DNA of 64,000 bases from Euphorbia lathyris (taxonomy: Eukaryota > Streptophyta > Magnoliopsida > Malpighiales > Euphorbiaceae). Below the pieces are notes generated by a model. It searched no databases. It was not told where the DNA came from and was given only the letters and a program-made list of their open reading frames with translations. The stretch is from assembly GCF_963576675.1 (NCBI RefSeq), contig NC_088914.1:19385001-19449000 (forward strand), written 5' to 3'. How positions within the stretch are numbered: position 1 is the stretch's first letter; every line of letters begins with the position of its first letter. A program made the position numbers and the translations under genes. Shown piece by piece: positions 1 through 12,134 of the stretch.

Positions 1-1410
1 TGTTGTTAGGTTCTGATAGACGAAAAAGTATATGCGTTTGGAGATATTTCAATTTAATTTAACAAAAAACTTCGTCTGCAAGGAACTTTTGGAAGAAGTA
101 AGCTAACCTGAAAAAACAATAGAAAGTAAAGGAATAAAATTAAAGAGAGGAAGAAAGTTATGCTCTAAGACAAGTGTCAAAACTTCAGATGTCGGGAACC
201 TTTGACAATATGGGCATGCAATTGGTGCAAATTAATTTGTTCTTTATTCTTATATATGTAACTGTATGATGTTCCTATTCGACTTTACAGCAACTCACTC
301 CTAATTTTAACTCACTTCTAAGCAAAATTAGGGGAAATGTTAAAGTAAATAAAACAAAAAAAAAAAGGTGGTTGGACGGATTTGCAGGTATAAGAATGTA
401 ATTTTTTTTTTTTTTGTTGCAAAATAAAATATGTGTTGATAGATTCTGTAATTTCTCCCATTTGTGTGCTATAGTTTGACGTAAGTACTTCGATACTTAA
501 GTTAATATCACTCCGAAAATAGTAAAAAAGTAATAGAAGCTAAAGTTTTTTAGCATATGTGAAAGATTTTCTTAAATTCTCTATTTTTAGATTGTTGAGA
601 TTCCTATTAGAGTTTTAGACTTTTTATTGGGAGATTGCTTTGTCTCAGTGAAAAATCTCCACGTGTATCATAATTTTATCTGTTGTGCTCATACTAGCAT
701 TTCTTTAAAAGGTATGTCATGTGGGGCCTATGCCAAATAATTTTTTATTGTTGATGTGAACGTGTCAAAAAAATGTATGGGGATCCTCAATTCGGGAAAA
801 TTATAGATGCATCCATACGTGTTTTGAAATTTATTGTCCACTTGAACAACTAATAAATCTTTTTATTGGTTTATAACACATGGTAAAATGTGTATACTTT
901 TATTTGACATGGAAGACATGGTTCTCCTATAATTCCTCGAATTTTACACCATTATCAAAAAGTAAACGAATTTGACTAATGTACTCGTCTTTGATGATGT
1001 GTCTTGTTGACTTTGAAGATGTGGCATGTCGATTTTGATGACATGAAATGTCAACTTTGTAGATGTGGCTAATGAATTGTTGATTTTTGCTAACTTAGTA
1101 TATTTGACTCGATGACATGAAAAACAATGTCAGATAAATTCTTTAATTTGCTAATTATGTAAATCGCATGCTCTCTTTTGCAATAAAAACAAATACCTCA
1201 TTTCTTTACTTACAAATCCATGAAATCATATGGTTTTCCCCCAAATTTAATAGCACATTAGAAGCATAATTAGCTTCTTAGTGTCCATTATAAGTCTAAA
1301 GCATGACAAATTCTTGATCTTTACTGCAGGTTTTGAGCAGCAGACAGTCTAAGACTTCCCAGCAGAAGAAAACAGCACCCTTACAACCTAGCACCTAGAA
1401 GTAGCAGCAG
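1..1410. other. Non-coding flank, nothing recognised
   Basis: AT-rich sequence with several A and T runs and no reading frame, RNA gene or element termini that I can support. It lies downstream of the minus-strand kinase gene, so the upper part may hold its 3' UTR and polyadenylation region. Confidence 0.5.
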
Positions 1411-1440
1411 CAACTAATACAGCAAGCAAACCTCTACAGA

Positions 1441-1473
1441 GGATGATGATGATGATGACGATGATGACGACGT
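1441..1473. repeat. (GAT/GAC)n trinucleotide microsatellite
   Basis: About eleven GAT/GAC triplets in a row, beyond the stop codon of the minus-strand kinase gene and probably in its 3' UTR. The Ser-rich frame that reads through it on the minus strand is a by-product of the repeat. Confidence 0.8.
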
Positions 1474-1834
1474 TCTTTTAGAATTTAGAATATTACTGGA
1501 GTTGTTATAGATGCAATTAGGTCCCACAGCCCAGTTTGAGTTACATTTTGTATACTTTGGTCCGAAGAGAGAACTTTGCAGCTTCATTTTGTTGTTCAAT
1601 TAATTTTTGCTACTTGCTATCTTCAAGTTTATTATCAATGGTTGATCTCATCAAAGTGAAATTTCAAACGAAAGACAGGGTAGAGAGAGAAGCTAAATAC
1701 ACTATCTGAAGATCTGAGATTGGATCTGTGCACCTTGCTATGGCCATTTGAAACTGTCTTCCTCATAGAATGAATGTGATGGAAAACATTGGCAGTTTCG
1801 TGTTCTTCGGCAAGGTCTAAATGGCTGGCTGCTC

Positions 1835-4800
1835 CTAAGCCTTGTTTAGCATGTGCATGCTTAGTTGTTTTTCTAGCTGTGTGAATTCGCAAAAATTTAA
1901 AAAAAAAAACAAAAAACAAAACAAAAAACAAAAATTCGTGTTGCTATTTAACAATTGCAGACCCTTTTGATGAAAATAAACATACCTGAGAATTTTTTAT
2001 TCTCTGTTCCTGCAACTCGTCAACAAGTTGGCTTACCCTGGTAGGGGAAAAAGTGCAGTGAACAAGTAGAAAAAAAAAGGATTAGTTTCATCCATAGCCT
2101 CTGAAATTATAGTGGTATTAATATTATGACCACTAAACTTTATTTTGTAACATAAAAGTCCCTTATGTCACTGTGTCATTGTAAATTATACTAAAATTAG
2201 GGATATAAATGGAGCAGGGATTACTCGTCGGTGACCCATCCCGACAGAGATGAGGAATCCCCGGTAAGAATCCCCATGGATGAGGATAATTTTGTCCCCC
2301 ATGGATGAGGATAATTTTGTCCCCCATGGTGTGGATGGGGAAATGTATTTCCACCCCGCGGAGATCCCGTCCCCGTCCTGTTAATCTCCAATGGGGATCC
2401 TCGACAAATCCCCGAGATAATTGAATTATAAGTTTTATTATGTTTATAATTTTACTATTATAATTTATAAGCCCATAAGGCTTATACTGATATGTTTATA
2501 AAATATTTTTTTACTTAAATGAGCTAAGTTAAATTTGAGAATTTGACGCTGATTGTTGATGCATTAGCTAGTGCTTACTAAAAGTTTTAGGCCTTACTGA
2601 TTTTTTTTTTTTTTAAACATAAACCATGAGGAACGGGGAATGGGGATAAGGTTTTTGGAGCATCTCTAAACGGGGAATGGGGATCCCTGCAGGGACAAGG
2701 ATTGGGACAAAGCTATCACCATCTAACTAGCAGGAATGGGGAATGGGGATAAGGTTTTTGGAGCATCTGTAAACGGGGAATGGGGGATCCCTGCAGGGAC
2801 AAGGATGGGGACAAAGCTATCACTATCTAACTAGTGGGGATGGGGAATGGGGATAAGGTTTTTGGAGCATCTGTAAACGGAGAATGGGGGATCCCTGCAG
2901 GGACAAGGATGGGGACAAAGCTATCACTATCTAACTAGCGGGGATGGGGACAGGGAAGGAAATGCATTCCTCGCCCCACCCCGTTTACGTCCCTACTAAA
3001 ATATCGATTTCAGGTCATCATTTTGTTGATTTTTTTAATGAATTTTCTTTGATTTGGACTTTGATAGTAGTATCAAGTAGATTTCAAGAACTTTTATGTC
3101 ATGAAATGAAGTTTAAGAACAAGAATTGTTAATAGCGCTATTATTCAGGAGCTATGGATGTATTTTTACCCTGAGAAAATACGGTTGTATTTCTTACCTT
3201 AGTTTCAGATTGATAACTTGAGATTGTAATTCTCTTTCCCTCACAGTAGCAGAGAGTATCTACAAATTTTCAAAAGTTCAAGTCCCAGCAAAAGATTAAA
3301 TGGCACATAATTAGGTAACTGTCCACTTCTATTGTCATTAAAAAAAATTAAGTTCTTGTTTTTCAAATCCAAGAGTCGTATAGATAAAGCCTAGAAGGAA
3401 AATCCTACCTCCAAGCTTTCATTTTTTCTTGTAGTCTTCATAAATTCAGTAAGGTTCTCCACATATCTAATAAGTTTCACAGTTTGCTCCTGCCAAAATG
3501 ATTTCAAGAATCTCAATAAATGTCAATAAATGAAAGACGAACTAACGAAAAAGTCAGTACTAACCCTTTGCACATAATTCTGCTGCAGTATATGCTGCAA
3601 CCACGATAAAATCGATGCAGATGTACTTGTGATCGAGCTTATCTGAACTCGAAAAGACGGCTTTGTGAGTGCATCTAGACTGCCCTGGAAAACGAAGTAT
3701 CATTGGCAATATTGATCATTCTATAAAATGATAGTATTATTAATTACTGTATTTTGTCTACAACTAGCATACCAAAATACCTTTGGACTGGAACCTGCCA
3801 TTGAGATCTTGAGCTGTCCGTTACATTGAGAATTCCGGTCACCTAGTATAACATCCAGAAAACACATTAAACTCGTGTAGTGATGTATTATGAGAAGTAG
3901 TTTCTTGATGTGTTACCAGATGGAGAACCATTGCCATCTCTCTTTTGATTATGTATAAATTGATCACTGCCAAATACAAATATAATTAAATGAGTTCTGA
4001 AATTGCAATATGTATTAAATGAGTTCTGAAATTGCCAATAAATATAGAACTCACATTTCCCCATCACTTCCAAACTTATTAATAAGAAGGTCATCCTTTG
4101 ATTTGACTGACCAGCTGAAGGAAGAGCATTCGGAATTTAAATCTCGAGGGAGAGAGAAATTAAAATCCAGATCATCAGTTCCAAAGCTGCTGCTTCCACT
4201 GCCATTGATGGATGGAAACCCCGTTGAGTAATTTGTCTTTGGCATTGACAACCCCCGTTGAAGAACTGCTTCGCAAGATCTCTCATGCTTGCTGCCTGAA
4301 TCGCTATTATCTTCTGTCGAAATGCCATCATAATCCTGAATCTACACATGAAACAAATGTTGTTGGAAGAGTAAGAACATTTTTCGATTTACTACATAAC
4401 CTATCAAATCAAAAATCAAAGGAAACTAGAAGGGGGTCTTTATACTTTGAAGGCATACATCTACTTACAAGAGCAGCCTGTTTTTTCAGATCCTCAAGAT
4501 CAAAATTCCAGTCGCTGATTCCTCGTATGTACTCTTGCTGGAAAGTCAATATCAATGAGATTAAATTGTCATAACATGTTATCATTCAAGTATGTAACCA
4601 CTTACTGATGGAATGGAACCAATTTGCAAATATAACAAGCCACAAAATAAGAACAATATTAGCCTGATATGTTCTTCAGAGTGATGCATATAACTACTTC
4701 CAGGAGTTGCATCAAAGATGAATAATGAACAACGAAAATAGAGAATCTCACGTTCGATAATTGTTCTTTATCTCCATGTAAGTCTTTGTTTGGTGCAAGA

Positions 4801-7800
4801 AGTTCACACTCCGTCTCCTGAGCAAAGAAAACATGTTGGAGTACGTAGGATTCATTTGAAGCCAACAGTGTTGATTTTATGAGTGAATAAAATCAGATAA
4901 ACCAGACCTTGAGCATCCTAAAGCGGTCACCAAGTGAAGGAAGGCCATCAAGGATATTTCGAGCCAAAAATTCATTCGGTCGGGAATGTTTAAAGAAACG
5001 ATGCTTCAAAAGTTTCTCTGAGGTGGGACGCTTTTTAGGGTCCTTCACTAGGCAAGCAGCTACCATGTCTTTGAATGACTAGAAGAAGAAATTTCATTAT
5101 ATCAAGTGCAATTTGTTATAGCCCCTAACATAGTAAGTGAATAGCACATACCTTAGAAAACTTTTTATCCACTTCATAGTTGAGACTAGGAGGTGCATTT
5201 TGTAATGTCATCATCAACACCTTAAAACAGCAAGAAAACAAAGTATATGAATGAGTTGCTGATTTAATTGCAACAGATTGTTAAATTTTGTTGCATCAAT
5301 AGAAATTAGGGGACGGATTTACCTTCATAGGTGGATACTTGGAAAATGGCGCATGACCATGAGCAAGTTCTAGAGCTGTTATTCCAAATGACCAGATGTC
5401 TGCTCTGTTCAAGTCAAACTTCTGGCTTAGTGAACTATTTCCAAACTTAACATTTGCAACACTTCAAATTCGGGTAAATTATATCCATGGCCCCTTTTAG
5501 CCTTACTTTGTTTATGGTCCTGGAACTTCAAAAACGGATACAAATGTTTCTAAATTTTGCCCTTAACCAACATAAAAGTCCCTTAATCTTTGAACACTCG
5601 AGTATCGGGTAACTCTGTAGAGCCGATGGAAATGATATCTAAGCAACTTTAATTCTTGAACTTTCTGGTTTTGATGTAACTTAGATGTCGTTTGGTTAAG
5701 AGAGAAAGTGACAGTTTAGAAAGAGAAAACTCCAAAAATTGTGATTTTGAAAAATTGAAAACGAAATTTCATAGGAAATGTGTTTCTAAACAACTTTAGT
5801 TCCAATTTTGAGGCGGTTACTTTCATAAAGGAATTTTATGTTAGGGAAAGACCTCTCAGAGACATTTACGTCTAATTTAGAAGTTTAGGGGCCATACAAA
5901 AAGGTAAGACCAAAGTTGAGGGGTCATGAGTGTAATTTACCCCTTCAAATTCCTATACCCTCAGCATTCTAGTTCAGTTTTTCCCCCTTGTATAAGAAAA
6001 ACTTCTCATTTTGCATAAACCACTGACTTACTTAAAATCATATCCATGCAATTGCTGCATCACTTCAGGAGCCATCCTATGAGAGGGAAGAAAATGTAAT
6101 TCATCAGTGAACATGCAACTTATCATTACTTTCAAAAATCAACTAGCCAGAATGTTAAGTTGAGGTCTAATACCAGCATGGTGTTCCTACGAATGTATTT
6201 CTAGATCTTTGCCTATTTCCAGTATCAAACATGCTAGCTGAAACTCCAAAGTCTCCCAACTTAACAGCACCTTTAGAATCGATTAATATGTTTCCAGCCT
6301 GCAGATAGTGATAAAAGTTATGATCATGAAAGAAATGGGTAAATTACACCCATATCCTTACTTTCATTATGACCCTTGACCTTCAAAACCGAACTTTCTG
6401 GCCCTTGAACTTTGCCTTTTACTAACCTAATGGCCTCTTTTGCGGTTGATCAAGATGATCACTTCCATAGCAGCTAATCCTTTATTGTAGAGCTTATAGA
6501 AGTTATATTCTAAGCAACTTTAATCCTTAAACTTTTTGGTTTTGAGGTCATTTAGGAGGGAAAAAAAATGGTTGTTTTGAGAGGAAAGCTGCGAAGATGG
6601 TGATTTGGAAAATCGAAAACGGCGATTTCACAGAAAATGTGGTGCTAAACAACTTTAATTCTTCGAATTTTCCATTTTGAGGTCGTCACCAGTCATTTTG
6701 ACTTGGTCAATGGTAAGAAGGGGTCATTGTGATAGTAAAGTGCGAAGTTCTTGAGCCATAATGTCTTGTTTTGAAGTTCATAGGCCATAATGAAAAAGAG
6801 AAAAGTTGAGGGGCCATGGATGTAATTTAAACTAGAAGTAATAGAATCTGCAAGTTAACATTGAATCATTCGTACAGATATTATCGTTCCCATATAAATC
6901 AACATTCTCTCATATAATGTTCACATTAGAAGTAAACAGTCAGCACATACCTTAAATTTGAGGACCTAAAGTAATATAACCAAATGGGATACCTTAACAT
7001 CTCTATGAATGTGTCCTTGGGCATGAAGATAGGCAAGAGCTTTAAGTATTTCATACAATATTGTGGCAATTATAGGCTGCTCAAAACCCTTTGGACAAAC
7101 AGATTTCATTATGTGAAAACAGGATCCACCAGCCATGAAAGGCATCACAATCCACAGGCTTCTGTCACCAATGAATGAGCAATGAGCTCTCAGCAAATTT
7201 GGATGATTGATCAAGCCCATAGTGTGAACTTCTCGACGAACATTTTCCTGCATTAACCGAACCAAAATGAGGATACTTGGGGGAGTTTGTTCTACTTTTC
7301 GGAGTAGTTTTTAACTGTTTTACTCCAAACCCGTTTGAACTAAAAGCTCCAGCTCATACGTAAGACCCAATCATATTAATATCTGACAACCCTAACTTTT
7401 ATTTTCTAATCAGTTCCAACTTTTCTCCAAATCTACATAAATCTACACCTTTTATCTTCTCCTAATTAATTCCAACTTTTTGTTGATTTTTTAAATTCTT
7501 CTCCTAATTATTCTAGAAGTGATATGTTAGCTTTGAAAAAAATAATTTCCTAATTTTTTATTATTTAAATCATCTTATCAACATTTATATAACATTTTTA
7601 TTTATGTAATTATTATATATTGATAATATCCATATTAGTTTTTTCATATCTTAACCATAACAATTCATTATAAGTTTATCAAACCATAATTATCAAAGTA
7701 GAACAATTAACAGCTGTCAGCTAACAACAAACTGGCAGTTAAACCAAACAATCTCTTAATTCATCCGAAGTTCAGCAATGTTTTCACTATAGGAAAGCAT

Positions 7801-8282
7801 ATAAATCGGCTCAATGATTCAAAACCAACCGTTTGCATCACAGAAAACCAAATTCGATATTGAACTATAAAATTAAATCTTCACGCCTCATATTTACTAT
7901 ATAATGAGATTGGGATTAATTCAAAAACAGCAATAAAGGACAAATAAACTGAAAATCACAAAAATAGTTTCAAATGCTCGAGCATCTAAGATCTTAAAAT
8001 GTGAAAGATTTAAATCCTGCATACCCTTCAAAAATCTTAAATTTCAAATGTACTCGAGAGAAATTCAAAATTAGAACAAAGGAACGCGTATAACAATAGA
8101 GAAACGAGAAGTACCAAGTCATTGTTGAATCTCTCCAGATCCAAAATCTTGATAGCAACAATTTCGTTAATTGGAATGCAGAAAGCTCTGTAAACTATGG
8201 CACTAACACCTTCTCCCACTTCTTCATGTAGCTTGTAATCTGTTTTAGTGAGCGGATACTTTTTGTTCGACGAGTACTCCAT
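1835..8282 (-). CDS. STE20/GCK-VI family Ser/Thr protein kinase (BLUS1/OSR1/Fray-like)
   Basis: Seventeen coding exons joined by GT-AG introns in consistent phase: 8282-8115, 7247-6993, 6298-6174, 6076-6032, 5404-5323, 5220-5152, 5078-4908, 4817-4752, 4537-4469, 4341-4055, 3966-3917, 3842-3781, 3684-3565, 3489-3409, 3259-3198, 2037-1986, 1876-1835. They sum to 1,806 nt, i.e. 601 residues plus a TAG stop. The kinase domain is complete: Gly-rich loop GEGVSAIVY (residues 23-31), VAIK lysine 45, HRD aspartate 139, DFG 157-159, then GTPCWMAPE and the KADIWSFG segment. The tail (about 330-601) is Ser-rich and then helical, ending in a likely coiled coil ([30 protein letters not shown]). Family knowledge: plant GCK-VI kinases related to SPAK/OSR1, including Arabidopsis BLUS1 (blue-light stomatal signalling); from memory the closest relatives are the At1g70430/At1g23700 type. 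No disabling mutation is visible, so it looks functional, but its substrate cannot be read from sequence. The 62-nt exon 3259-3198 is needed to keep phase and is easily missed. Confidence 0.92.
2198..2995. mobile_element. Non-autonomous hAT-like element with G-rich internal repeats
   Basis: Ends TAGGGATATAAATGG (left) and, as reverse complement of the right end, TAGGGACGTAAACGG, flanked by an 8-bp duplication (ACTAAAAT, with one base of ambiguity at the junction). It lies in the kinase intron between exons 3259-3198 and 2037-1986. The interior is rich in GGGGATGGGGA motifs in inverted orientation on the two sides, and no transposase frame is visible. The 8-bp target duplication points to the hAT superfamily. 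Confidence 0.7.
2630..2940. repeat. Tandem repeat, 3 x 104 bp
   Basis: Three nearly identical 104-bp units start at 2630, 2733 and 2837, with a partial fourth at 2941. Each carries GGTTTTTGGAGCATCT and ATCCCTGCAGGGACAAGG (one PstI-type palindrome CTGCAG per unit). They sit inside the hAT-like element in the kinase intron, so they amplified after or with that element. Confidence 0.9.
5472..5942. mobile_element. Mutator-like MITE, GGGTAAATTAYAYCCATGGCC family
   Basis: Terminal inverted repeats begin GGGTAAATT and end AATTTACCC, with a flanking CTTCAAATTC duplication of 9-10 bp on both sides. It lies in the kinase intron between exons 6076-6032 and 5404-5323. The same family recurs at 6337, 12135 and 55962. 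A target duplication of about 9 bp is the Mutator-superfamily signature. No coding capacity. Confidence 0.75.
6337..6832. mobile_element. Mutator-like MITE, same family as 5472-5942
   Basis: Starts GGGTAAATTACACCCATA and ends in the inverted form GGCCATGGATGTAATTTA. The right terminus is eroded and no clean target duplication is seen. It lies in the kinase intron between exons 7247-6993 and 6298-6174. Confidence 0.6.
7284..7757. mobile_element. hAT-type MITE (GTTTGGTT...AGCTGTTAGC type) in kinase intron 1
   Basis: Left end reads GGGGAGTTTGTTCTAC and the right end contains ACAGCTGTCAGCTAACAAC followed by AAACCAAACAATCTC, the inverted counterpart. AT-rich interior. Similar CAGCTGTTAGC-rich sequences occur at 27410-27600 and 28176-29224. 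I did not find a clear target duplication, so exact ends are approximate. Confidence 0.4.
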
Positions 8283-8640
8283 ATTTTCTTCCTGTAGCTG
8301 TAACGAATCTCATCAATTTCACCTGCTCTTCCAAAAATCTACAAACAAACAGAATAATAATCGATAGAGTAACTCCAATTTCAAAAATCTAGAAAAAAAA
8401 ATGGTAGCATCAATTTTAAAAAGAAAAGATCGATTCCTGAGCTTACATTGAAAGATAAAATACGAATCGAGAGAGAGAGAGAGAGAGATTTCAGTTAGGG
8501 GCGGCAGTAAGGCGATGAAGTAAAAAAAAATAAGAAAAGAAGGCGAAGGAAAAGATGCGAATGGGTGATGATTTCAAAGTGTTGGGCTTAATATACTTCG
8601 CCATCGATGCCGTAAAGATTCTCGTATGAGCCTGAGCTTT
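8283..8640 (-). promoter_or_regulatory. Probable 5' UTR/promoter region of the kinase gene
   Basis: Upstream of the kinase ATG (8282) the minus strand carries a GA-rich leader including a (GA)n run at 8469-8488. CAG|GT-like and CAG acceptor-like motifs just above the ATG suggest a possible 5' UTR intron that I cannot delimit. GA/CT-rich leaders are common near plant transcription starts. No clear TATA box was identified. Confidence 0.35.
8469..8488. repeat. (GA)n microsatellite
   Basis: About ten GA dinucleotides in a row in the presumed 5' leader of the kinase gene. Confidence 0.85.
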
Positions 8641-9097
8641 CGCACCCAAACTCTATGAATTTTGACTTGTGCCTCGATTAAGCGCGAAAGGACTTTATCC
8701 TGCTTATATAATGTTTCAAAACTGTACTTTTTGCACCTATACATTGCAAAATTTAATTTTTTAATAGTATGTTATTTTGATGAAATTTAACTTTTTTTTA
8801 TTTCAAATATAACTCTCACGAAGTAAAAGGTAGAGACTATATTTAGTTTGTTTTTAACAAAATAAGTCTTATTTTATGTGTTTTCATCGTTACATGAATT
8901 TTACGTTCCATCATCCAATAGTAAAAAAAAAAAATAATAAAGCTTACTTTATAAAAAAAAAAAAAACAAAGCATTCAAACAAAATAGTCACAATTAATAT
9001 TTACAGATATATACTCAATAAAAATATAACTTAATTTTTTAATAGTTTTTTTAAGAAAAATACTTGTTGTTTCAGATAAAAAATTTATAACACTATC
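8641..9097. other. Intergenic, nothing recognised
   Basis: AT-rich spacer with A runs between the kinase promoter region and the next element. No supported gene or complete element. Confidence 0.5.
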
Positions 9098-10172
9098 GGG
9101 CGTTTGATATTCTATTAGGATGGAAATAAAGATAAACGTTGGGATAAAGATAAAGATAAATGGTTGTGATAAAGATGAAAATATGATAGTTAAAAATCAT
9201 TATTCCATGTTTGGTATGATTATTTCGACTGGATTAAGCAATGTCTGGATCGTCTTTCTGAGGCGGATTTCAGCATGGCGGCTGTTACTATGTGGTGGCT
9301 ATGGTTTCGGAGAAATAAATGGGTTCATGGGGATAAATGGATTCATGATGAGGTGCTTACTGATAAAATGCAGTCCTTTTTTATTGATTGGAAACTACCC
9401 TAACTGATAAACCTATCACAAATCCCAAACCTCTAAACCTCGACTCTTACAAGACCTAGCATCATTAAAATAAATTGTGATGCCGCAATTGGAGAGAATG
9501 GCCTTGTCGCAAGAGCCGGTTTGGTAGTGAGAAATGAAGATGGGCAGGTCATGGCATCGACAGGTGTACCTTTGGTGCCTTGTTCGTCTGTTGAAGCCGT
9601 TGAATTAGAAGCAATAATGGTTGGGCTCCGACTTGCGAACGACTGTTTCTTCTGTCGAATTGATGTTGAATCTGATGCCCAAATTGTGATCGATACCCTG
9701 CTTCAGAAATGTACCCATCTGCAACTCTATCGTTTCTTTATGAAGATGTGATTAAGTTTAGCTCGAGTTTTCAGTACGGTTGTTTTTCCTTTGTTTATAG
9801 GGAATGTAATTTAGCTACTCATAGAATGACTGCTTAGGCTAAAAACATTATATCCCCATCTGTTTTTATGGAGGATTGCCCGATTATTATTCCTGACACT
9901 ATCCGCATCGAACCTGTAATTGCTGTTTAATGATAATATCTTTTCTCTAAAAAAAACCTTATTTAAACTATATAATATTAATTTGAGGAATAAAATTGAT
10001 TTTTCCATCCTATTAAAATCGTTGGAGCTTATCCTACCTCCTTATACCACCCCTTTTTGGATATGAGATTTTAGGGATAATAGTTATATCCCTCTCTTAT
10101 CTCCCTAACCTAACTCATCTCAGTTTTTTTTATATACATATCCCCGTATATTTATCCCTCTAACAAACGCCC
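9098..10172. mobile_element. TIR element (GGGCGTTTG...CAAACGCCC) carrying a LINE fragment
   Basis: Ends are inverted: GGGCGTTTGATATTC at 9098 and, reverse-complemented, GGGCGTTTGTTAGAGGG ending at 10172. Subterminal GATAAAGATAAA-type repeats on the left mirror TTATCCCTC-type repeats on the right. No target duplication was identified, so the superfamily is undecided. The middle (about 9215-9945) is a LINE-derived RNase H segment. Confidence 0.5.
9215..9948 (+). pseudogene. L1-type LINE 3' fragment: RNase H domain, decayed
   Basis: Translation in broken frames gives a zf-RVT-like tail (MWWLWFRRNKWVHG) then an RNase H domain: IKINCDAAIG, GLVVRNEDGQVMA, SSVEAVELEAIMVGLRLA, IDVESDAQIVID, and after a frameshift near 9740 the C-terminal FVYRECNLATHRM. 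Two stop codons lie between the two parts. Catalytic-type D (NCDAA), E (VELEA) and D (ESDA) are still present. The fragment ends TTTCTCTAAAAAAAA, like a LINE 3' end. RNase H domains of this RVT_3 type are found in plant L1 ORF2 proteins. Dead, 5'-truncated copy. Confidence 0.65.
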
Positions 10173-10859
10173 TGTAAATTGATGACGTGGTAACAATTAT
10201 TTTTATCAAATAAAAAAATTTGGGCACAAACAAACAAAATTCATAATTTTTTTTAATAAAGATGATGACTTAAATTAATTTGAATTATCTGGAAAAAGGG
10301 AGAAATACAATAATTAAAAAGAAAATTTACTAGTGTCTCTAAAATGTTTTAGCATCTCAAGTTTGTGAAATAAAAACCACAATTTTTAAAGTGTCGGTAA
10401 GTAAAAGCATTGATTTTTTTTTTTAATTTGTTAAATCAAAGTTCAAAAATTAAAAAGTCAAAATTGGGACAAACTAAAGAGCTAAAAAAAATTAAATAAT
10501 TTGGCACTACAAAAACTTTCATATACAGATTAACAGATTGTAGTTAACATATCTATAAATAAATAAATTGTTCCATAAATGTCACATAAATATAAAATGA
10601 TGACATCACCTCTCATTCAAAAAGTAAGAAATTGAAATTATGTTTTATGCAATTAGAATTATAAAAATTCAAAACAACAAATATTCGAAAACCAGAACAA
10701 TGTGTACGTTGGATATGTAATTTTTTTTATTATTATTAAAGGAATAGATATGTAATTCTTAATGTATCATACCAAAATTTTCACAAATATTCATATATTA
10801 ATTTCAACGTTTTAAATAAGAAATTTTTAGTAATTTCTCTAAAAACAAACCTTACATCT
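10173..10859. other. Intergenic, nothing recognised
   Basis: Very AT-rich spacer with no supported gene. Fragments resembling MITE interiors cannot be delimited. Confidence 0.45.
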
Positions 10860-10868
10860 TAAAAGTTT

Positions 10869-11252
10869 GGGTTAATTTCATATAAGTGTCATGTGGTTTC
10901 ACTTTTTTGCAGATAGGTTCGTGTACTTTGTTTTTTAGCAAATAAAGGATTGTATTTTTCTCTGTTTGCGGAATTGAGGAAGAGACACAAACGGAGTCAG
11001 AATCGATGACGTGTCCAAGGGCAATTTTGCCATTTTAAAAAATCGGTATATAAATTTGAAAGGTTAATATATACCAATTTTTTAAAATGGCAAAACTGCC
11101 ATTGGACACATCATCGATTCTGACTCCGTTTGTGTCTCTTCCTCAATTCCGCAAACAGAAAAAAGTACAATCTTTTATTTGTTAAAAAACAAAGCACAAG
11201 AACCTATCTGCAAAAAAAATGAAACCACAAGGCACTTATATGAAATTAACCC
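10869..11252. mobile_element. Foldback MITE (Mutator-like), near-complete palindrome
   Basis: The 384-bp element is an inverted repeat along nearly its whole length: GGGTTAATTTCATATAAGTG at the left is mirrored by CACTTATATGAAATTAACCC at the right, and the GACACAAACGGAGTCAGAAT segment by ATTCTGACTCCGTTTGTGTC. It is flanked by a perfect 9-bp duplication TAAAAGTTT (10860-10868 and 11253-11261), the Mutator signature. A transcript through it would form a long hairpin. Confidence 0.85.
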
Positions 11253-11261
11253 TAAAAGTTT

Positions 11262-12125
11262 TTAGGGGAAGAGATATAAAAAGATTTGATAATTGTACTT
11301 TTATTGTTTTTTTTGTTTTTTTTTCTTTGTTTTCCGATTACCATAGAACATTTTGCGATGATTTTTGAAGAATAAAAACATTGTATTCTTGATCCTCATA
11401 TAAAAACGTTTCAGGTAATGTTAATTGAAGAACATATATATTTAGGGTTTGATATTTCATGATTTCACTTTCAAATTGCTATTTTGACGATGTAAAAACG
11501 TATTTTAATCAAGTATTTAAGTTTGTAGAAAGATTTTATACCATTAATTTTGTTTTGATTTCAATTTGTTCGAATTTCATGGAGATTGGAGTTCAAATAA
11601 GTTAATTCAATTTTCTATTTCATGTTCGTAATTGTTGGCAAATTTGACAAACATATGTAATTTGATCATAACTATTTCATATGTACTATGATTTCAGCGA
11701 TTCAAGTTGCAGAATAAACTTAAGACATAGATGTATAAAAGGTTATTTAATGATTCCAAATTTGAACTTTAAGATATTCAAAATTGAGTCGTAATTAGAT
11801 GCATATGTTGAAACTTTATTTTTCGTTTTTACTGTTTTTCTCGGTTTTAATTTTATACTTGTCCGATCAGTTTGAAATATCTTTTAAAAGTTCCAAAACT
11901 TTATATAGAATTTCTTAGATGTTTTTAAGGGTATTGGAGTTTTTTTTTTACATGCATAATCATCTTTAGTTTCTGTTCAAAAAAAAAATCATCTTTAGTT
12001 TGACCTATATATTGATTAATTATAGAAAATGTATTACATGTTTATAGAGGAGCAAGTGACGGATCAGCAAGAATCCGAACAATTTGATTGGCTTATTGGA
12101 CAAGGGGTAATTGTAATTGTTTATA
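11262..12125. other. Intergenic, nothing recognised
   Basis: AT-rich, no supported gene. A short frame at 12029-12214 overlaps the end of the next MITE and is not convincing. Confidence 0.5.
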
Positions 12126-12134
12126 TTTATATAT

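Noticed and set aside
1414..1599. Ser-repeat small protein on the minus strand
   Set aside because: Product of a GAT/GAC microsatellite downstream of the kinase stop.
1635..1931. 98-residue minus-strand frame as a separate gene
   Set aside because: It overlaps the last kinase exon (1876-1835) in another frame; the in-phase [13 protein letters not shown] ending explains the locus.
2037..3409. Kinase gene ending early or frameshifted after exon 3489-3409
   Set aside because: A 62-nt exon at 3259-3198 restores phase with good splice sites and coiled-coil sequence on both sides.
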